A DNA stretch of 64,000 bases. It comes from Bacillota bacterium. Its GTDB lineage: Bacteria; Bacillota; Clostridia; Christensenellales; SZUA-584. The position numbers and the translations under genes were made by a program. Numbering within the stretch: position 1 is the stretch's first letter; each line of letters begins with the position of its first letter. Positions 26,301 through 33,410 of this stretch are shown piece by piece. A model generated the notes under the pieces. The model was not told the DNA's origin. It worked only from the letters and a program-made list of their open reading frames with translations, and did not search any database. The stretch spans positions 1-64,000 of the forward strand of contig JAEYPO010000040.1 in the NCBI GenBank assembly GCA_023410595.1, in the 5' to 3' direction.

Positions 26301-26404
26301 GCGCCCGCGCAGACGTATATCCTGTATTTATACTTCTGAAGATTATCGTTATAGTCTTTTTGTATCTCTTTCAGCTTATCCAGCGTTTTAATTTTATCGC
26401 TCAT
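23306..26404 (-). CDS. HydB/NuoF-like subunit fused to a GltD-like NAD(P)H flavoprotein
   Basis: 1032 residues, nearly twice a normal HydB. N-terminal thioredoxin-like 2Fe-2S domain (Cys32, 37, 69, 73); NuoF FMN/NADH domain (KGRGGAGFPAGVKW at about 187-199, IGAGAFVCGEETALMSSIEG); SLBB region; NuoF 4Fe-4S site (Cys476, 479, 482, 522). The normal HydB C-terminal double ferredoxin starts (KYCRAGVC, 550-557) but is replaced by a GltD-like part: Fe-S cysteines 565, 569, 604, 608, 612, 616, FAD motif IGAGASGLTCAYYL (661-674), NAD(P) motif IGGGNTAIDSARTALRLGA (791-809) followed by YRR, and the FAD-closing GGDVTRGPDEVIRAI. It ends in RCLHC. The GltD part resembles NfnB-type NADPH oxidoreductases, so it may link H2 to both NADH and NADPH; this is inferred. 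Confidence 0.92.
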   Translation of the reverse strand: MSDKIKTLDKLKEIQKDYNDNLQKYKYRIYVCAGAGCISSNCGAVRDAAISEIEKAGLKDSVKVYETGCMGTCAVGPVMLVLPDRIFYTELDEQKVKEIIRSHILRGKVLEQYTFYDYSIARHVPCIDDINFFKKQVKIALRNCGSIEYGSIEAYIANGGYFAAYKALNEMTPQDVVDEVKKSGLKGRGGAGFPAGVKWESGLKQKSDEKYIVCNADEGDPGAFMDRSLIEGDPHTIIEGLILGGYAIGASQGFIYIRAEYPIAVERMKAALAEARERGLLGKNILGSKFSFDIEIRIGAGAFVCGEETALMSSIEGHRGEPKQKPPFPFQRGLFGKPTIINNVETYASVPEIINRGGEWYTQFGTKNSKGTKVFALAGDVVNTGIVEVPIGMPLGDIIFEIGGGTPNKKKFKSAQIGGPSGGCVTTENLNVSTDYETIKKVGAIMGSGGLIVMNEDTCMVDTARYFMDFIRDESCGKCTACRIGTKRMLEILERITRGEGEEGDVELLIELGETIQETAMCGLGQTAPNPVLSTIKYFREEYDEHIRNKYCRAGVCSELFISPCENTCPANVNVPGYMSLVAAGRFMDAYHLIRQENPFPAVCGRICTRPCERKCRRRTVDEAVAICDLKRFVADYAMQNERAYSRDIVFPKNGKSVAVIGAGASGLTCAYYLARIGYDVEVYESHDTAGGVLAYGIPEYRLPKDVLAHEVRLIEQEGVRIHLNTEVGRDILFGELKARYDSIYISTGTQLPQRVNIPGESLPGVLHGIKFLKKANTHQPIDMGSNVVVIGGGNTAIDSARTALRLGADNVTILYRRTKGMMPAYETEVNEAIEEGIKLIELAAPVRFIAGSNGRVEKIECVRMELGEFDASGRRKSVLVEGSNFMLETDMVIPAVSQYADFPFIGKDEIGLTPWGTFVLQGDTQMTTMEGVFAGGDVTRGPDEVIRAIADGKRAAVSIDKYLGGKGKLNKGEPIDIPKLSDEDEIVAHKRFPLEMLDPETRKNTFDEVVQGYHKLNAMAEAMRCLHCERR

Positions 26405-26415
26405 ACTGCCGCCTC

Positions 26416-26919
26416 CTATTCATTCTCGTACTTGGCAAGAATAGAGTTCAGCTTGTCTACGTTGACCTGTTTGTATACCACGTCGTCGATCATCATCGCG
26501 GGCGCAAGGCCGCATGAGCCTATACAGCGCGCAACTTCAAACGTAAACTTGCCGTCGTCCGTCGTTTCTCCCACCTCTATTCCGAGCCGATCCCTCAAGC
26601 CTTCCACTATCTTTTTCCCGCCGCGCACATAGCACGCGGTTCCAAGGCACACCCTTACCGTATGTTTGCCTCTTGGCTTCGTGGAAAAGAACGAGTAAAA
26701 CGTAACGACGCCCGACACTTCCGACAATGGGATGCCCATCTTGTCAGCGATAAACACCTGCAGGTCCAGCGGCAGATATCCGTTTATCTCCTGAGCGAGA
26801 TGCAGTATCTGTATCAGGCTGCCCTCCCTGTCTTTATACAGGTCGATGACGTTGGCGATCTCAGCATATTTCTGCTGTCCGCACCCGTCACAATGTTCCG
26901 TCTTTTTATTTGCGCCCAT
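26416..26919 (-). CDS. hydC: HydC/NuoE-like 2Fe-2S subunit
   Basis: 167 residues of the NuoE thioredoxin-like family. 2Fe-2S ligands are the two cysteines of VRVCLGTACYVRGG and those of ARCIGSCGLAPAMMI; the helical N-terminal part contains the usual GYLPLDLQVFIADKMGIPLSEVSGVVTFYSFF. The first gene of the hydrogenase operon. I chose the ATG at 26919, six bases after AGGAGG; another ATG lies directly before it. In bifurcating hydrogenases this subunit sits at the NuoF-like flavin subunit. Confidence 0.93.
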   Translation of the reverse strand: MGANKKTEHCDGCGQQKYAEIANVIDLYKDREGSLIQILHLAQEINGYLPLDLQVFIADKMGIPLSEVSGVVTFYSFFSTKPRGKHTVRVCLGTACYVRGGKKIVEGLRDRLGIEVGETTDDGKFTFEVARCIGSCGLAPAMMIDDVVYKQVNVDKLNSILAKYENE

Positions 26920-26934
26920 CATATACCTCCTAAC

Positions 26935-26952
26935 ATGTGATTTTTTTAACAA
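26935..26952 (-). promoter_or_regulatory. Rex-like operator upstream of the hydrogenase operon
   Basis: Read on the minus strand TTGTTAAAAAAATCACAT, an imperfect palindrome close to the Rex consensus TTGTGA-N6-TCACAA. It lies 16 bp upstream of the hydC start. Two related blocks (TATCACATnTGTT form) are at 26972-26987 and 27076-27091, in opposite orientation. Rex is the redox repressor that senses NADH/NAD+, so control of a hydrogenase would fit. The remaining gap to 27218 is AT-rich and must hold the promoters of both divergent units. Confidence 0.45.
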
Positions 26953-27218
26953 ACTCATCATTGTAATCATAACAAACAGATGTGATAGAATTATAAAGGT
27001 CTGTGAATAATTTCATAAAGATTCCGTATAATTCCACATATTTTTTAACTATCTTTGCGATTTCTATAACAGTATTATCACATTTGTTAATATATACCAC
27101 ATGCATATATAATTACTTGATAAAAAAGGAAATATCTATTATTATATTATCACTACTTATACTCTCATCATTATGCGATAAATATATCTGTTAAAAAACT
27201 GGAAAACTGGAGCTTGAA

Positions 27219-27893
27219 ATGGGCGATATACGAATCCTTATCGCCGGACCGGACGCCGAAACAAGAGCGAGAATCAAGACTCATGCCACATTTGAGGGTC
27301 TGACCGCCGACGAGATCGGCGACGGTATTGCAGTATTAAAACTGTTCAGGCGAAGCGAATACAATATTATTATTATTGACGCTAACATTGCGGAACTGGA
27401 TGCCTGGAACGTTTGCCGTCAGATACGAAAAAGTTCGGATACTCCGATAATAATAATATCGGATAACGACGACGAAGAAGAAAAGCTTTCGTTCTTTGAC
27501 ATTGGCGCGGACGATTTCATAGCAAAGCCGTTTTCCGGTAAGGTAATGATGGCGCGCATACACGTGATACTCAGACACAGTCTGGGCAGCGGCAAATATG
27601 AGCCAAGGCGCCTCATATTTGAAGGGCTGTGCATAGACTCTGTCTCACGGACAGTGTATATAGACGGGGAAATAGTAGAGCTTACGCCCAAAGAGTATAA
27701 GCTGCTGCTGTTCTTCGCTCAAAACCCGCATATAGCCATGTCGCGAGAAAGGATATTGCTAAGCGTCTGGGGCGAAGACTTCTTCGGCACTGACCGCACA
27801 GTCGACACGCATGTGAAGATGCTGCGCGAGCATATAAAGCCTTACGACAGGTTCATAGACACCGTCTGGGGTGTAGGCTATATTTTCAAATGA
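27219..27893 (+). CDS. OmpR-family response regulator, orphan
   Basis: 224 residues: receiver domain (1-115) and OmpR/PhoB winged helix (about 125-224, ELTPKEYKLLLFFAQNPH, VWGEDFFGTDRTVDTHVKMLR, VWGVGYIFK). The phosphorylation aspartate is probably Asp54 (IIIIDAN) and the conserved lysine is in IAKPFS, but the paired acidic residues that normally open a receiver (V-D-D) are replaced by ILIAGPDAE, so magnesium binding may be impaired. No histidine kinase gene lies next to it. It is divergent from the hydrogenase operon, and may act on it. Confidence 0.88.
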   Translation: MGDIRILIAGPDAETRARIKTHATFEGLTADEIGDGIAVLKLFRRSEYNIIIIDANIAELDAWNVCRQIRKSSDTPIIIISDNDDEEEKLSFFDIGADDFIAKPFSGKVMMARIHVILRHSLGSGKYEPRRLIFEGLCIDSVSRTVYIDGEIVELTPKEYKLLLFFAQNPHIAMSRERILLSVWGEDFFGTDRTVDTHVKMLREHIKPYDRFIDTVWGVGYIFK

Positions 27894-27922
27894 CAATTTC
27901 TAACCGAATACAGTATTTATAT

Positions 27923-27947
27923 CACATCGGGCATCCGGTGTTTTTTT
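27923..27947 (+). terminator. terminator after the response regulator
   Basis: Short imperfect hairpin (CACATCGGGCATCCGGTG) followed by seven T residues, 30 bp past the stop. Confidence 0.55.
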
Positions 27948-28008
27948 ATGCATATTTGATTTTTCAGGGCGGAAACTAAAACGGACTATAAAACGTGGAG
28001 GTAATATT

Positions 28009-28854
28009 ATGACAAATTTCCCACCGCAGCACCAGCCGTTTCAGGGCAGGGAAGCCGAGATGAATCCAAGGCCGCAGTACGACGACCCGTTCTACTTCGG
28101 CAGTGAAAAGTTAAAGGATAAAGTAGCAATAATCACGGGAGGAGACAGCGGCATAGGCCGCGCCGTAGCAGTCGCTTTCGCCAAGGAGGGCGCGGACGTC
28201 GTTATCGCGTATCTGCTTGCCAACGCGGACGCGAACGAAACAAAATCCGCAGTCGAGCATTACGGCAAGAAATGCCTGCCCATACGCGCGGATCTACGCA
28301 CGGAACAAGCGGCGCAGAACGTCGTTTCGGATACGCTCGCCGCATTTTCCCATATAGACGTGCTCGTAAACAACGTGGGCATGCAGATACCGCAGAACAG
28401 CATACTCGATATAACGGCGCAGCAGCTCGAAGATACTTTTAAGACAAACATATTCTCATACTTTTATATGACGAAAGCCGCTCTCCCCCACCTTAAGCCC
28501 GGGGCCAGCATAATAAACACTGCGTCTGTCACCGCGTACCGCGGCGCGGAGGACCTTATTGACTATTCTTCCACAAAAGGCGCCATAGTTTCGTTTACGA
28601 GGTCTATGTCCCAGTCGCTGATGAAAAATGGCATACGCGTCAACGCTGTCGCTCCCGGCCCTGTCTGGACGCCGCTCATACCTTCGAGCTTTTCGCCCGA
28701 AAAGGTCGCCTCGTTCGGTAGCTCGGTGCCCGCACAGTACGCGGCTCAGCCGTTCCAGATAGCGCCCACATACGTATACCTCGCCTCCGAGGCGGGCAGC
28801 TATGTGTCGGGCCAGGTGCTGCACGTCAACGGCGGAGCGATAGTGGAGTCATAA
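28009..28854 (+). CDS. SDR-family oxidoreductase (GSP39/YhdF-like)
   Basis: 281 residues. Classical short-chain dehydrogenase with an N-terminal extension (FPPQHQPFQGREAEMNPRPQY) that is typical of the general-stress-protein 39 group. NAD(P)-binding TGGDSGIGRAVA (about 45-56), NNVGMQ, catalytic serine in NTASVTAYRG and YxxxK in DYSSTKGAIV. GGAGG precedes the start. Substrate unknown; many relatives act on sugars or aldehydes under stress. It converges with the HD hydrolase gene, 5 bp apart. Confidence 0.88.
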   Translation: MTNFPPQHQPFQGREAEMNPRPQYDDPFYFGSEKLKDKVAIITGGDSGIGRAVAVAFAKEGADVVIAYLLANADANETKSAVEHYGKKCLPIRADLRTEQAAQNVVSDTLAAFSHIDVLVNNVGMQIPQNSILDITAQQLEDTFKTNIFSYFYMTKAALPHLKPGASIINTASVTAYRGAEDLIDYSSTKGAIVSFTRSMSQSLMKNGIRVNAVAPGPVWTPLIPSSFSPEKVASFGSSVPAQYAAQPFQIAPTYVYLASEAGSYVSGQVLHVNGGAIVES

Positions 28855-28859
28855 AGCGT

Positions 28860-29402
28860 TTAACGAAGCTCTTTGAACGCTTCGAGAAATTCGCGCTTTA
28901 CCTGCTCGACGGGCTTTTGCGAAAAATCGTGCTCCGCCGATATGTACGGGCGGGCTTTGCTTATAACAGCGCCGGTAAGCGCCTCGAATTCATAATACAG
29001 CATAGCGTTGTCTATATCGCACACTGCGTTTGCTTCGTCTTCAGACAGGTCGGAGAGCCCGAACGCGGCGAACACGGCGTCCGAAACGAGCTGCTCTATT
29101 AATGCATAACCTTCCAGCCTGTATTTAACCGGCCGCGGAACGTCGGCGATATAGCACTCGGCGGCGTCGTGCAGCAGGCACGCGAGCTGAACGCGGCGGC
29201 TTAAGCCCTTGCTTTTTGCTTCGGCGGCGCAGTTTAAGCAATGCTGCGCTATGGAAAAGAAGGTGTTAAGATGGCCGTTCGCCCTTACCATCATTGACAA
29301 AGCGTGCGCTATGTCCTCTATGTTCACCTGCTCCGGTGTTATTTCAAACGGATCCATCCGAAGCCCTGTATATGTCCGTATTTCGTTTACCTTGAATTCC
29401 AA
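28860..29402 (-). CDS. HD-domain phosphohydrolase (YfbR/HDDC2-like)
   Basis: 180 residues. The HD metal site is visible as an upstream histidine in FFSIAQHCLNCA, then LLHDAAECYIADVPRPVK with the His-Asp pair, and a later aspartate in VCDIDNAMLYYEFEAL. The N-terminus IRTYTGLRMDPFEITPEQVNIEDIAHALSM is typical of nucleotidase-like HD proteins such as YfbR (5'-deoxynucleotidase). It stands alone between convergent and unrelated genes. Confidence 0.8.
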   Translation of the reverse strand: MEFKVNEIRTYTGLRMDPFEITPEQVNIEDIAHALSMMVRANGHLNTFFSIAQHCLNCAAEAKSKGLSRRVQLACLLHDAAECYIADVPRPVKYRLEGYALIEQLVSDAVFAAFGLSDLSEDEANAVCDIDNAMLYYEFEALTGAVISKARPYISAEHDFSQKPVEQVKREFLEAFKELR

Positions 29403-29457
29403 AAAAGTTCACCGCCTTCTTTTCCGTACATTCTAGCACTAAATACCATATAAATCA

Positions 29458-29705
29458 AAAGGATGCTGTTTGGCATCCTTTAATTGCTTCAATGTGTCAT
29501 TCAGAGGGAGCAAAGCGACCGAAGAATCTTTTGTATAAAAGCCAGTATTTCCACCCCAGAAAGCCTCACGACTTGCCGGGGACCCCGATATTACCACCCC
29601 ATCAAGCCTCACGACTTGCTGGGGACCCCGATATTACCACCCCATCAAGCCTCACGACTTGCTGGGGACCCCGATATTAAAAAGGATGCGTTTTTCAGCA
29701 TCCTT
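29458..29705. repeat. tandem 43-bp hairpin repeats bracketed by matching hairpins
   Basis: Three head-to-tail 43-bp units at 29551-29593, 29594-29636 and 29637-29679; the last two are identical and the first differs at a few bases. Each can fold as CCCCA-T-CAAG...CTTG-C-TGGGG. The block is bracketed by two hairpins with the same stem AAGGATGC/GCATCCTT (29458-29481 and 29681-29705). Between the left hairpin and the repeats lies CATTCAGAGGGAGCAAAG (29499-29516), a type of dispersed intergenic repeat. A degenerate unit is present at 57188-57245. Confidence 0.8.
29681..29705 (-). terminator. terminator after the alpha-oxoamine synthase gene
   Basis: Not downstream but 8 bp past the stop of the gene that ends at 29713 when read on the minus strand: stem AAGGATGC/GCATCCTT, followed by TTTTAATATC. 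It is also the right-hand bracket of the repeat block. Confidence 0.65.
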
Positions 29706-29712
29706 ATCGTCT

Positions 29713-30897
29713 TTATATAATACCGAATTCCCTGAATACTTTCTTGAAAACTTCCACCGCCTCGTCCATCTGAGAGCGGGTATGCGTCGCGGTGTAGCTC
29801 GTGCGCAGCATGCACTCGCCCTCTTTGACTGCCGGGGGAATTACCGGGTTAACATATACGCCTTCCTCGAACAGCCGCTTCGTTATCATAAACGTCTTTT
29901 CCATTGTATAAGTAAACACGGGTATTACTGCCGTCTCGCCGTCTATTATCGGTATGCCCGCCGCCTTTAGCTTTGCGCGCATGTAGTTTGATATGTCTAT
30001 AAGGGCTTTCTGGCGCTCTGGTTCACTCTGCATTATATGCAGCGCCTCAAGCGCGGCGGCCGCGTTTCCGGGCGGTATGGAAGCGCTGAATATGAACGGG
30101 CGGGATTTATGCCGCACATAGTCTATGACGAGCGCGTTAGCCGCGACGCAGCCTCCGAGCGACGCGAACGACTTTGAGAATGTCGTCATTATTATATCTA
30201 CCTCATCTTCAAGCCCGAAGTGATTTGCCGTACCTCTTCCGCAATCGCCCAGCATGCCTACGCCGTGTGCGTCGTCCACCATTACTCGTGCGCCGTACTT
30301 TTTCGCAAGTTCCACTATCTTAGGCAGATTAGCTATATCGCCGCTCATGCTGAATACGCCGTCAGTAATGATAAGCTTTCCCGCTTCCCCGGGCAGGCGG
30401 GCGAGCACGCCTTCGAGATCGTTCATGTCGTTGTGCTTATAGCGCAGCACGTTTTTCGCAAAGCTGAGCCTGCAGGCGTCCACTATGCTGGCGTGATTCT
30501 CTGTATCGTTAAGTATATAATCGTGGCGGCCCACTACGCCGGTTATTATACCGAGGTTCGTCTGGAAACCTGTGCTGAACGTCATGACAGCATCCTTATG
30601 GAAGAATTCGGCGAGTTCTTTTTCAAGCTGCTCATGCAGCACCAGCGTGCCGTTTAAAAACCTCGAACCGGAACAGCCCGTACCATATAAATCCGTCGCG
30701 GCATTTGCCGCCTTCTTCGTCCTTGGGTCGTTTGTAAGCCCCATGTAGTTATTGGAGCCTATCATGATGATGCGTCTGCCGTCCATCACGACTTCCGTAT
30801 CCTGCGCGGTATGCAGCGCGTGAAAATAAGGATAAAGCCCCGATGCCCTTGCATCCCTGGCTTCCGTCCATTTAAAACACTTTTCGAAAATATCCAC
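29713..30897 (-). CDS. alpha-oxoamine synthase, serine-palmitoyltransferase-like
   Basis: 394 residues, PLP-dependent class II aminotransferase fold. Conserved blocks: SNNYMGLTNDPR, YGTGCSGSRFLNGTLVLHEQLE, NHASIVDACRLS, DGVFSMSGDIANLP, VDDAHGVGMLG, and the PLP lysine in TTFSKSFASLGG. The form TFSKS-x-AS-x-GG and the ending NPVIPPAV with a fused acyl-binding RTSYTATHT are features of serine palmitoyltransferase; BioF and Kbl have TLGKA at the same place. It should condense an amino acid with an acyl-CoA or acyl-ACP. It has no biotin or threonine genes around it. SPT, BioF or Kbl activity cannot be separated for certain. Confidence 0.75.
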   Translation of the reverse strand: MDIFEKCFKWTEARDARASGLYPYFHALHTAQDTEVVMDGRRIIMIGSNNYMGLTNDPRTKKAANAATDLYGTGCSGSRFLNGTLVLHEQLEKELAEFFHKDAVMTFSTGFQTNLGIITGVVGRHDYILNDTENHASIVDACRLSFAKNVLRYKHNDMNDLEGVLARLPGEAGKLIITDGVFSMSGDIANLPKIVELAKKYGARVMVDDAHGVGMLGDCGRGTANHFGLEDEVDIIMTTFSKSFASLGGCVAANALVIDYVRHKSRPFIFSASIPPGNAAAALEALHIMQSEPERQKALIDISNYMRAKLKAAGIPIIDGETAVIPVFTYTMEKTFMITKRLFEEGVYVNPVIPPAVKEGECMLRTSYTATHTRSQMDEAVEVFKKVFREFGII

Positions 30898-31054
30898 TTA
30901 TTTCTCCCGCCAAATATTATTCTGCTTCTGTACAACTATTATGAGTATACATTCAATGTAAAATACAAACAAGCCTTTTTGCCCGCCGTCATATATATTT
31001 AATGTTTAGTAGTACTAACTGCCCCTTTTCTTAATAAACGTCATTTTTCCGCTC

Positions 31055-31927
31055 TCAGCAGTTGCCTTCGTGTACGTATTTCAAGTTTTCCCGCGCGATA
31101 TCTGCCAGCGAATATACCGTATCCACAGGCGTCGCATCAATGTCCGCCATTTTGTAACGCGGGAAAAACCTCGAGATATGCAGCGGTATGTTCTCGTCCA
31201 CCCCCGCAAGCCAGGCCGACAGAGCGCGCATCTCTTCGGGCGTATCGTTTTCGCCCGGCACTATAAGCGTCGTCACCTCCACGTGGCATTGCTTCGAAGC
31301 TATGGCTATCGACTGTTTTACCGGCTCAATATGCCCGCCGAGCTTCCTGTAAAACTCCTCCGTAAACGCCTTTAAGTCTATGTTCATCGCGTCTATAACC
31401 GGCAGCAGGTCTTTAAGCGGCTGTTCGTTCACATATCCGTTGCTCACGAGTACGATTTTTAGCCCGTGCTGTTTCGCCGTCTCGGCGCAGTCGCGCACAT
31501 ACTCATAACCTATAAGCGGCTCGTTGTACGTAAACGCGATGCCTATGTTGCCGCGCGGCTTAAGTTTAAGAGCATATTCTACGAGCTGCTCAGGCGATAT
31601 ATACTCAGTTCCCGCGCGTGCTTTGTCCGCCATGGAAATCTCGTGGTTCTGGCAGAACGGGCATCGCAGGTTGCATCCGTAGCTGCCCACGGAGAGTATA
31701 TAGCTCCCGGGATGGAAGTGATAAAGCGGCTTTTTCTCTATGGGGTCGAGCGCCATCGACGTAACGAGGCCGTAATTGTCCGCTGTTACCTTCCCGCCTG
31801 CAGAACGCCTCGCCCCGCAAAAACCCACATGCCCCTCTTCAATGACGCAGCTGTGCGGGCAGACGCTGCACTTTACCCTGCTTTCACCACTAAAAGTCTC
31901 TGACTTTTCAGGCACCCTGTTGCTCAT
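31055..31927 (-). CDS. AmmeMemoRadiSam system radical SAM enzyme
   Basis: 290 residues. N-terminal cysteine motif VKCSVCPHSCVIEEGHVGFCGAR, then the radical SAM motif GCNLRCPFCQNHEIS (CxxxCxxC), NEPLIGYEY, and a TIM-barrel end with PLHISRFFPRYKM. This is the pattern of the AmmeMemoRadiSam radical SAM protein, a relative of pyruvate formate-lyase activases. It overlaps by 4 bases the end of the MEMO-AMMECR1 fusion gene. The three families co-occur widely and their shared reaction is unknown. Confidence 0.92.
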   Translation of the reverse strand: MSNRVPEKSETFSGESRVKCSVCPHSCVIEEGHVGFCGARRSAGGKVTADNYGLVTSMALDPIEKKPLYHFHPGSYILSVGSYGCNLRCPFCQNHEISMADKARAGTEYISPEQLVEYALKLKPRGNIGIAFTYNEPLIGYEYVRDCAETAKQHGLKIVLVSNGYVNEQPLKDLLPVIDAMNIDLKAFTEEFYRKLGGHIEPVKQSIAIASKQCHVEVTTLIVPGENDTPEEMRALSAWLAGVDENIPLHISRFFPRYKMADIDATPVDTVYSLADIARENLKYVHEGNC

Positions 31928-33309
31928 TTGTGACGCACCACCTCAAACCGTTCCATGCCGTATTTATCGTTTGAGGATATCCCCGCTTTCTGAAGCGCTA
32001 TAACCACCTGCTGCTCCGGCGTATCCACACCCTCCAGGTTTGGCAGCAGCAGCCCTCTGCGAAACCCCTTCGTCACTATGACTCCGTAGCGTCTCACGTC
32101 CAGCTCGTCCATAGACGATATCGGCTCGGCTTCTCCCAGCACGTCCACGCTGTACACAAGCGAATCGAGCTCGCCCTGCTCCACAGGGTCGAACCGCGGG
32201 TCGCCCGTACCGGCGCTCACGGCGTTGCGTATTATCTCTTCCGCTATCGAGGGCTCGACGGGAGATATAGTGCCTATGCAGCCCCTGAGCCTGCCGTCTT
32301 TTTTAAGCGATACGAACACGCCCGCCCTGTTGTTTATCATGTCGTCGGGCAGATCGCAGGGAAGCTTCGCATACTCGCCTTTGTTAACGTATGTCTCCAG
32401 CGAGAGCCGCGCAAGCTTTACATACTCGTCCTCTCCGCTCTTTGTTTCGGCGAGGCTTTTTCTTTGTTCCTCTTCAAAAGTCTGTGCGAACCGGCGGCGC
32501 TCGTCGCTGCCCGTCACAGTATATGCGCACACGGCGTAACCCACGCCGAACGGGCCTTCATAAGACATGAATTCCTTTTTCAGTGCTTTGCCGTCCAGCG
32601 CGCCCGCCATCTCTATGAACGAACGCAGCCCGCATTCCGCCGCGGCCTCGCAGAACTCTTCGTTGAAGCTAAGAAGCTTTAGAAAGTCTGCCGTCTTCAT
32701 CGTCGCCGTAAGCCGGCTGTCAAACTCGGGGCCCTCCTTCGCAAAGCCGTAGGGGCCGTCAGCGGTAAGCTTATGCGACAGGTCTCCGCTCGCAACGAAC
32801 AAAGCCCTTCGCCCAAGCTTCTCTGCGGCGCCCGCTACGCACCGCCCAAACTTATAATGCTCGAGCGCCGTAAGCCCCGATATCGACAGGCGCACAATCC
32901 GGTAATCGCGGTAATGCTTTTCTATGAAATACAGCGGAACGAGTACGCCGTGATCGAGCGACTTTTCTCTCTGCCCCAGCACGCCTGCGGATATGCCCGC
33001 CTTTTCCGCCTCCATGCATAATTCATCCACGAACTCCCTGTCATATGCCTTGCCTATCGAAACTTGCGGAGCGCCGAACCTTCCGAAATCGCCCTCAGCC
33101 CCCTCTCCGGGAGAGATATGAATATAATCGCCGTACATTACCGAATGAGGCGAGGCTACGATTATAGTATCGGGCTTGAAGTCCGCTATCATGCGCGCTG
33201 CCTTTTCATACGCGTCTACGGTGTCCCTTATCTTTCTCTCCTCTCCTCTGCCTATATCAGGAACTATAAGCGGAGGATGAGGAACTATGAACGCCATATC
33301 TACAGACAC
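31924..33309 (-). CDS. MEMO-AMMECR1 fusion protein of the AmmeMemoRadiSam system
   Basis: 461 residues. First half (about 1-265) is MEMO/class III extradiol-dioxygenase-like: AFIVPHPPLIVPDIGRG with the first metal histidine, SPHSVMYGDYIHISP, LDHGVLVPLYFI and ASGDLSHKL. Second half (about 295-461) is AMMECR1: GVFVSLKKDGRLRGCIGTISP with the invariant RGCIG, then DPRFDPV and SVDVLGEAEPI. The GTG at 33309 follows GGGGG by 8 bases; an ATG 12 bases on is the alternative. In many genomes the two halves are separate proteins. Co-transcribed with the radical SAM gene. Confidence 0.92.
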   Translation of the reverse strand: MSVDMAFIVPHPPLIVPDIGRGEERKIRDTVDAYEKAARMIADFKPDTIIVASPHSVMYGDYIHISPGEGAEGDFGRFGAPQVSIGKAYDREFVDELCMEAEKAGISAGVLGQREKSLDHGVLVPLYFIEKHYRDYRIVRLSISGLTALEHYKFGRCVAGAAEKLGRRALFVASGDLSHKLTADGPYGFAKEGPEFDSRLTATMKTADFLKLLSFNEEFCEAAAECGLRSFIEMAGALDGKALKKEFMSYEGPFGVGYAVCAYTVTGSDERRRFAQTFEEEQRKSLAETKSGEDEYVKLARLSLETYVNKGEYAKLPCDLPDDMINNRAGVFVSLKKDGRLRGCIGTISPVEPSIAEEIIRNAVSAGTGDPRFDPVEQGELDSLVYSVDVLGEAEPISSMDELDVRRYGVIVTKGFRRGLLLPNLEGVDTPEQQVVIALQKAGISSNDKYGMERFEVVRHK

Positions 33310-33386
33310 AATGCTCACCCCCTTGAGACTTTTTATTATTATACCACGCTGCATTGGTAAAATGCAGTAAAAAGGCTTTTCTAAAG

Positions 33387-33410
33387 CAAAAAGCCCGGAC
33401 CTGCCGGGCT
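33387..33410 (-). terminator. terminator upstream of the MEMO-AMMECR1 gene
   Basis: Stem AGCCCGG/CCGGGCT, followed on the minus strand by TTTTTGC. It ends the structured region 33411-33556 before the gene start at 33309, so that region is either an independent small RNA or an attenuator. A nearly identical block (GAGCCCGGCAAGTCCGGG on the minus strand) is at 33613-33632. Confidence 0.75.

Noticed and set aside
29551..29679. CRISPR-like array
   Set aside because: The units follow head to tail without variable spacers, only three copies exist and no cas gene is near. They are tandem repeats.
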